Shown: positions 60,745 through 64,000 of the stretch, one piece after another
How positions within the stretch are numbered: position 1 is the first letter of the stretch
How the letters are laid out: each line of letters opens with the position of its first letter
DNA from: Nocardioides sp. T2.26MG-1
Lineage (GTDB): Bacteria > Actinomycetota > Actinomycetes > Propionibacteriales > Nocardioidaceae
DNA: 64,000 nucleotides
Assembly: GCF_950101795.1 (NCBI RefSeq)
Contig: NZ_CATNLZ010000036.1
Coordinates: 62,001 to 126,000, forward strand
Reading direction: 5' to 3'
Made by a program: the position numbers and the translations under genes
The notes under the pieces: model-generated
What the model was told of the DNA's origin: nothing
What the model saw: the letters and a program-made list of their open reading frames with translations, nothing else
Databases searched by the model: none

Positions 60745-62283
60745 TCATTTCGACAGGCCCGGCGTTAGGAGTCTGCCCCGCCTGCCTCGCCCCCTCCGGG
60801 TGGTAGCGGCCTGGGCTCCGGCGACGAGTACACCCAAGAGGCCGACGAGCATGACCCCCGTCGCAACCTCCCCGCCAAATCTGACGGCAGGGGTGCGCGC
60901 TTCGCGGAGTGGCACTCGAGCGACGAGGACACCGGTCTCACGGAGGGGTGCGCGTTCCACCACCGTTCCGTCGGGGCCGATGATCGCGCTGATGCCGTTG
61001 GTGGACGCGACCGCGATGGCGCGCCCAGTCTCGATGGCCCGGACACGGGTGATGGCGAACTGCTGATCCAGCTGGGAGGTCCCCGTGAAGCTTGCGTTAC
61101 TCGTCTGGACCACGATCAGCTGGGCTCCGCGCCGGATCTGCGGAGCAAGAACGTCGTCGTAGGCGACGTCGAAGCAGATCGCGTCGGCAATGCGGACCCC
61201 ACTGACGTCCAGGGGGGCCGACGAGGTCCCCGGGAGCATGTCTCGAGGGATCTCATCGAAGCGGGAGGACATCCGCCCTAGTAGGCCTCGGAACGGGATG
61301 TATTCGCCGAACGGCACAGGGTGATGCTTGGTGTAGCGCGCAGCGGCGGGACCCTCCGACGTCCAGACGATGCCTTGGTTGAGCACGTTCCGGGGGGTGG
61401 GCCCGTCCACCATGCCCCCGACGATCACCGGCACATCGACACTCGCGACGGCGACCTCGATATCCGCACGCGCCGTGGCGTCGGTGAACGGGTCGACCGC
61501 CGTCGAGTTCTCGGGCCACACCACGAGGTCGGGCCGTGACTCGCCTCCGAGCTCGACCAGCTCGGCCAGCTCGCGGGTCGCCTCGACATGATTGTCGGTG
61601 ACCTCCCGATGGTTTGCCACGAGCTGGCGGCCGTCGCCGGGGACCCCGCCCTGGACAACGGCGACGGTCATCGACCCGGCGTCCACCGCAGGGTACGGCG
61701 CAGCGAGCGGAACGAGACCGACACCGACGACAGCACCGAGGGCAGCGAGGCGTCCCCACCTGGCGCGCCCCTGCGCCAGGATCACCATGCCGATCATCCC
61801 GGCGGCAAGGGAGATGCACAGCCCTGTCGCGGTGACGCCGAGGTAAGGAAGCGTCGCGGCCCACGGGGTGTCGAGGACCTGGCCCCCCAGGCGGCCCCAT
61901 GGCAGTCCGCCGAACGGCCATGCCGAGCGCGCCTGCTCGACTCCGGTCCACCCAATGGCGAACCAGATGGCGGCGCCGGGAAGTCCGGACAAGAGGCGCA
62001 CGAAAAGACCCAGGACTCCGAACCAACAGGCCTGAACCAACACGAGGGCGACCCAGGCCGCTGGCCCGATCGACTGCGCAAGCCAGATCAGGAGCGCTCC
62101 CTGGAAGGCCACCCCGAAAACGAACCCGACCAGGATGCTGTCGCGCCTGGTGCGGCCCTGGAGGGCGACCATGAGGCAGGCCGGTCCGGCGAGGATGCCG
62201 ACCGTTAAGCCGAAGGGTTCGAATGACGTCGCAAGCAGCAACCCCCCGAGGACGGCCGCGGCGGACGCCGCAGCACTGTTCAC
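60745..62283 (-). CDS. lnt: Apolipoprotein N-acyltransferase
   Basis: A 512-residue membrane enzyme that adds the third acyl chain to lipoproteins. Six N-terminal helices (from FEPFGLTVGILAGPACLMVAL) carry the nitrilase-type catalytic domain. Its Glu-Lys-Cys triad is in VVWPENST, ARYTKHHPVPFGEYIPF and ICFDVAYDD. The C-terminal helix and a basic tail end the protein. The GTG start overlaps the ccdA stop by three to four bases, so the two are coupled. Lipoproteins such as the cupredoxin at 53271 are possible substrates. Confidence 0.93.
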   Translation of the reverse strand: MNSAAASAAAVLGGLLLATSFEPFGLTVGILAGPACLMVALQGRTRRDSILVGFVFGVAFQGALLIWLAQSIGPAAWVALVLVQACWFGVLGLFVRLLSGLPGAAIWFAIGWTGVEQARSAWPFGGLPWGRLGGQVLDTPWAATLPYLGVTATGLCISLAAGMIGMVILAQGRARWGRLAALGAVVGVGLVPLAAPYPAVDAGSMTVAVVQGGVPGDGRQLVANHREVTDNHVEATRELAELVELGGESRPDLVVWPENSTAVDPFTDATARADIEVAVASVDVPVIVGGMVDGPTPRNVLNQGIVWTSEGPAAARYTKHHPVPFGEYIPFRGLLGRMSSRFDEIPRDMLPGTSSAPLDVSGVRIADAICFDVAYDDVLAPQIRRGAQLIVVQTSNASFTGTSQLDQQFAITRVRAIETGRAIAVASTNGISAIIGPDGTVVERAPLRETGVLVARVPLREARTPAVRFGGEVATGVMLVGLLGVLVAGAQAATTRRGRGRRGRLLTPGLSK

Positions 62284-63095
62284 AGGGGGGTCTGCCAGCC
62301 GGTGATGAGGCCCTGCAGCTGGGCCATACCCGTGGACCAGACGCCTGAGAGCTGGGCCAGCCCGACGAGAACGAGGAAGGTCCCTCCCAGGCGGGCGATG
62401 AGGCCTTGGTGGTGGCGGACCCAGGCGAAGGTCTGATTGGCGCGGCCGTAGGAGGCCGCCGCTACGAGAAACGGCAGGCCCAGGCCCATGCTGTAGGCGA
62501 ACGTCAGCAGTGCCCCCCTACTGGCGGTTGCCGACGTTGTCGAGAGCGTGAGGACGGCAGCAAGAGTGGGGCCAATGCACGGTGTCCACCCCACCGCGAA
62601 CATGCCGCCTAGCAGCGGGGCTCCGGCGAGGCCGACACGGGGGGCGAAAGACGGCTTGTAGGTGCGGTTCAGAAGGGGGATCTTGCCCATGGCCCCCATG
62701 AACACGAGCCCCATGAGGACGGTGAGCGCGCCGGAGATCCGCAGCAGCGCGTCCTGGTGGAGGGTCAGTTGCCGTCCGATCTCCCCGAACGCGGCGCCGT
62801 ACGCCGTGAAGACCCCAGAGAAGCCGAGCACGAATAGTCCAGCGCCCAGCACGGTCCGCGACGCGGCCGTTCGCTGCCGCACCGCGACCGATCGCCCGAC
62901 TCCTCCTTTGCTGTTCTCTGCAGGCCCGTCGTTGGCTAGACCAGACACGTAGCCGAGGTAGGCGGGAACCAGCGGAAGGCAGCAGGGCGAGAAGAACGAG
63001 ATCAACCCGGCGAGCGCTGCCACGAGCAGAGCCGCGATGATGGGACCCGAGAGCACCGTGTCCTGGATGTTGCCTGCGAGCATGGCGACCGGCAT
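62280..63095 (-). CDS. ccdA: Cytochrome c biogenesis protein CcdA
   Basis: A 271-residue membrane protein that carries reducing power from cytoplasmic thioredoxin to apocytochrome c thiols. Six helices are visible. The conserved cysteine regions are SFFSPCCLPLVPAYLGYVSG and GWTPCIGPTLAAVL. The ATG at 63095 has GAGG six bases upstream; the frame reads further only into the blaI gene. Together with ResB and CcsB it makes up system II. It is divergent from blaI over a shared dyad. Confidence 0.93.
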   Translation of the reverse strand: MPVAMLAGNIQDTVLSGPIIAALLVAALAGLISFFSPCCLPLVPAYLGYVSGLANDGPAENSKGGVGRSVAVRQRTAASRTVLGAGLFVLGFSGVFTAYGAAFGEIGRQLTLHQDALLRISGALTVLMGLVFMGAMGKIPLLNRTYKPSFAPRVGLAGAPLLGGMFAVGWTPCIGPTLAAVLTLSTTSATASRGALLTFAYSMGLGLPFLVAAASYGRANQTFAWVRHHQGLIARLGGTFLVLVGLAQLSGVWSTGMAQLQGLITGWQTPL

Positions 63096-63123
63096 CGTGA
63101 CCTCTACTGGTGGACTCGGACAA

Positions 63124-63144
63124 TCTACTATGACCGATAGTACG
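63124..63144. promoter_or_regulatory. BlaI-type dyad, site 4 (ccdA/blaI promoter)
   Basis: TCTACTA-N7-TAGTACG in the 84-base divergent gap between ccdA (start 63095) and blaI (start 63180). Such a site allows the repressor to control both ccdA-lnt and its own gene. Confidence 0.72.
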
Positions 63145-63179
63145 ATGATTGACACGACGACGACGAAGCAGGTGAGGAC

Positions 63180-63566
63180 GTGCGGCAGCTGGGGCAGCTG
63201 GAGGCGTCGGTCATGCAGCGCCTCTGGGACTGGGACCGGCCGGTGGTCGTGCGTGAGGTGCTCGAAGACCTGCAACAGGGTCGGGAGATCGCCTATACGA
63301 CGGTGATGACCGTTCTGGACAACCTCCACAGCAAGGGACTGGTCCGACGGGAGAAGCAGGGCCGCGCCTACGTTTACGTAGCAACCTTGACCCGCGAGGA
63401 GTACACCGCGGGACTTCTCGACCAGGTCCTCTCTCAGAGCACGGACCTCGGCGCCACCCTCCTTCACTTCGTGGGTCACATGTCGAACGACGAGCTCGCC
63501 GTGCTCCGGTCGGCTCTCGACAGCGTCGAGAGCACTGGCGACGACCCGCCCCGGGCGTCCCGGTGA
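63180..63566 (+). CDS. blaI: BlaI/MecI/CopY-family repressor
   Basis: A 128-residue winged-helix repressor. The DNA-binding part reads LEASVMQRLWDWDRPVVVREVLEDL, then YTTVMTVLDNLHSKGLV, the hallmark recognition helix. The C-terminal helices dimerise (YTAGLLDQVLSQSTDLGATLL). In the family the repressor is cut or released after a signal from a membrane metallopeptidase, which is encoded next with a four-base overlap. Beta-lactam or copper signals are known for relatives; the signal here is not known. Its dyad sites recur across the preceding 13 kb. Confidence 0.92.
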   Translation: MRQLGQLEASVMQRLWDWDRPVVVREVLEDLQQGREIAYTTVMTVLDNLHSKGLVRREKQGRAYVYVATLTREEYTAGLLDQVLSQSTDLGATLLHFVGHMSNDELAVLRSALDSVESTGDDPPRASR

Positions 63567-64000
63567 CCGCGCCGCTCATCCTCGCGTTGTTCGTGGGGGC
63601 GACGGCGGTGCTGGCCCCCCGTCACCTATTGCGGGCGAGCTGGGTGCACCGCTCGCCGCGCTGGGGCATCTGGGCGTGGCAGGCGGTCTCGCTCGCGGTC
63701 ACTCTTGCTGTCTTGCTCATCGGCGTGACCCTTGCTCTGCCGATCTTGCCGATCGGCCCGCACCTCACCGAGCTCGTCCGGACAACGCACCTTGACGTCA
63801 CCGACCACTACACGACACCGGCTGGCAACGGGCTGGCGGTCATTGCCGCGGTGTTCTCGGTCGCCCTGTTCGGGCGCGCGGCGATCCTGCTCTTCTCGAA
63901 CCTCCGGCGGTCGGCACGCCGCCGCGCGCAGCAGGTCGAGGGGCTGCGACTCATCGGCACCCGCCACCCGGGCGGCTTCACTGTGATCAATCACCCCGTC
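63563..64000 (+). CDS. M56 (BlaR1-like) membrane metallopeptidase, partial at window end
   Basis: The open frame starts at a GTG that overlaps the blaI stop codon and runs to the window edge (146 codons). Two or three helices are seen (LILALFVGATAVLAP, AVSLAVTLAVLLIGVTLALPI, VIAAVFSVALFGRAAILLF) and then a basic cytoplasmic region ending in TRHPGGFTVINHPV. This is the usual N-terminal half of M56 sensor peptidases paired with BlaI; the HExxH site would lie just outside the window. It is expected to cut or inactivate BlaI on receiving a signal. Confidence 0.85.
   Translation, partial: MTAPLILALFVGATAVLAPRHLLRASWVHRSPRWGIWAWQAVSLAVTLAVLLIGVTLALPILPIGPHLTELVRTTHLDVTDHYTTPAGNGLAVIAAVFSVALFGRAAILLFSNLRRSARRRAQQVEGLRLIGTRHPGGFTVINHPV

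Noticed and set aside
1..64000. CRISPR arrays, insertion sequences, rRNA or tRNA genes
   Set aside because: No regularly spaced repeats, transposase motifs or conserved RNA segments were seen on either strand by eye.

Overview
This is a GC-rich actinobacterial chromosome segment. Its gene content (lipB/lipA, a DUF4191 membrane protein, an RDD protein and a GlnR-type box in front of glnA) and the style of its intergenic repeats fit the Nocardioidaceae or a close relative. That placement is inference from gene content, not from a phylogenetic marker. No tRNA, rRNA, CRISPR array, integrase or insertion sequence was recognised.

Region 1 (1-16.4 kb) looks like ordinary chromosome. It holds the end of a DeoR-type sugar regulator, a very large secreted GH35 beta-galactosidase, an epimerase, and a TetR/MFS drug-efflux pair with two matching operators. 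It continues with a secreted hydrolase, the lipoate genes lipB and lipA around an ABC exporter, a LppX-type lipoprotein, an RDD protein, and glnA with a textbook double GlnR box and a strong terminator.

Region 2 (16.5-28.1 kb, minus strand) is a defence operon of seven tightly coupled genes: hsdM, hsdS, hsdR, a YgjP-like metallopeptidase, a GIY-YIG protein, and a GajA/GajB (Gabija-like) pair. Region 3 (28.1-43.9 kb) carries a MobF relaxase, a purine-rich tract that could hold its oriT, and a divergent twelve-gene operon. That operon encodes a Tad/Flp pilus machine (SAF protein, TadZ, TadA, TadB, TadC, Flp pilin, three pseudopilin-type proteins) and ends in a LysM-BTAD protein.

Region 4 (43.9-47.6 kb) is a metal module: a calcium-repeat protein with a His/Asp/Gly tail, a ZIP transporter, and a His-rich CDF exporter driven by an ArsR-type sensor with a palindromic operator.

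Region 5 (47.6-64 kb) combines cytochrome c maturation (resB, ccsB, ccdA), lipoprotein acylation (lnt), copper handling (cupredoxin lipoprotein, DUF3105, DUF305, CopC, CopD-CtaG), another CDF exporter, a secreted peptidase-fold protein and an orphan FliL-like protein. It ends with a BlaI-type repressor and its M56 partner, which is cut by the window end. Five dyads sharing TCTAC(T/G)A-N7-TAGT(A/G) sit in the promoter gaps of this region, including the gap in front of blaI. The whole region therefore looks like one BlaI-M56 regulon, and I consider this the most interesting system in the window, with the composite defence operon second. A frameshifted fragment of a second resB lies just before region 5.
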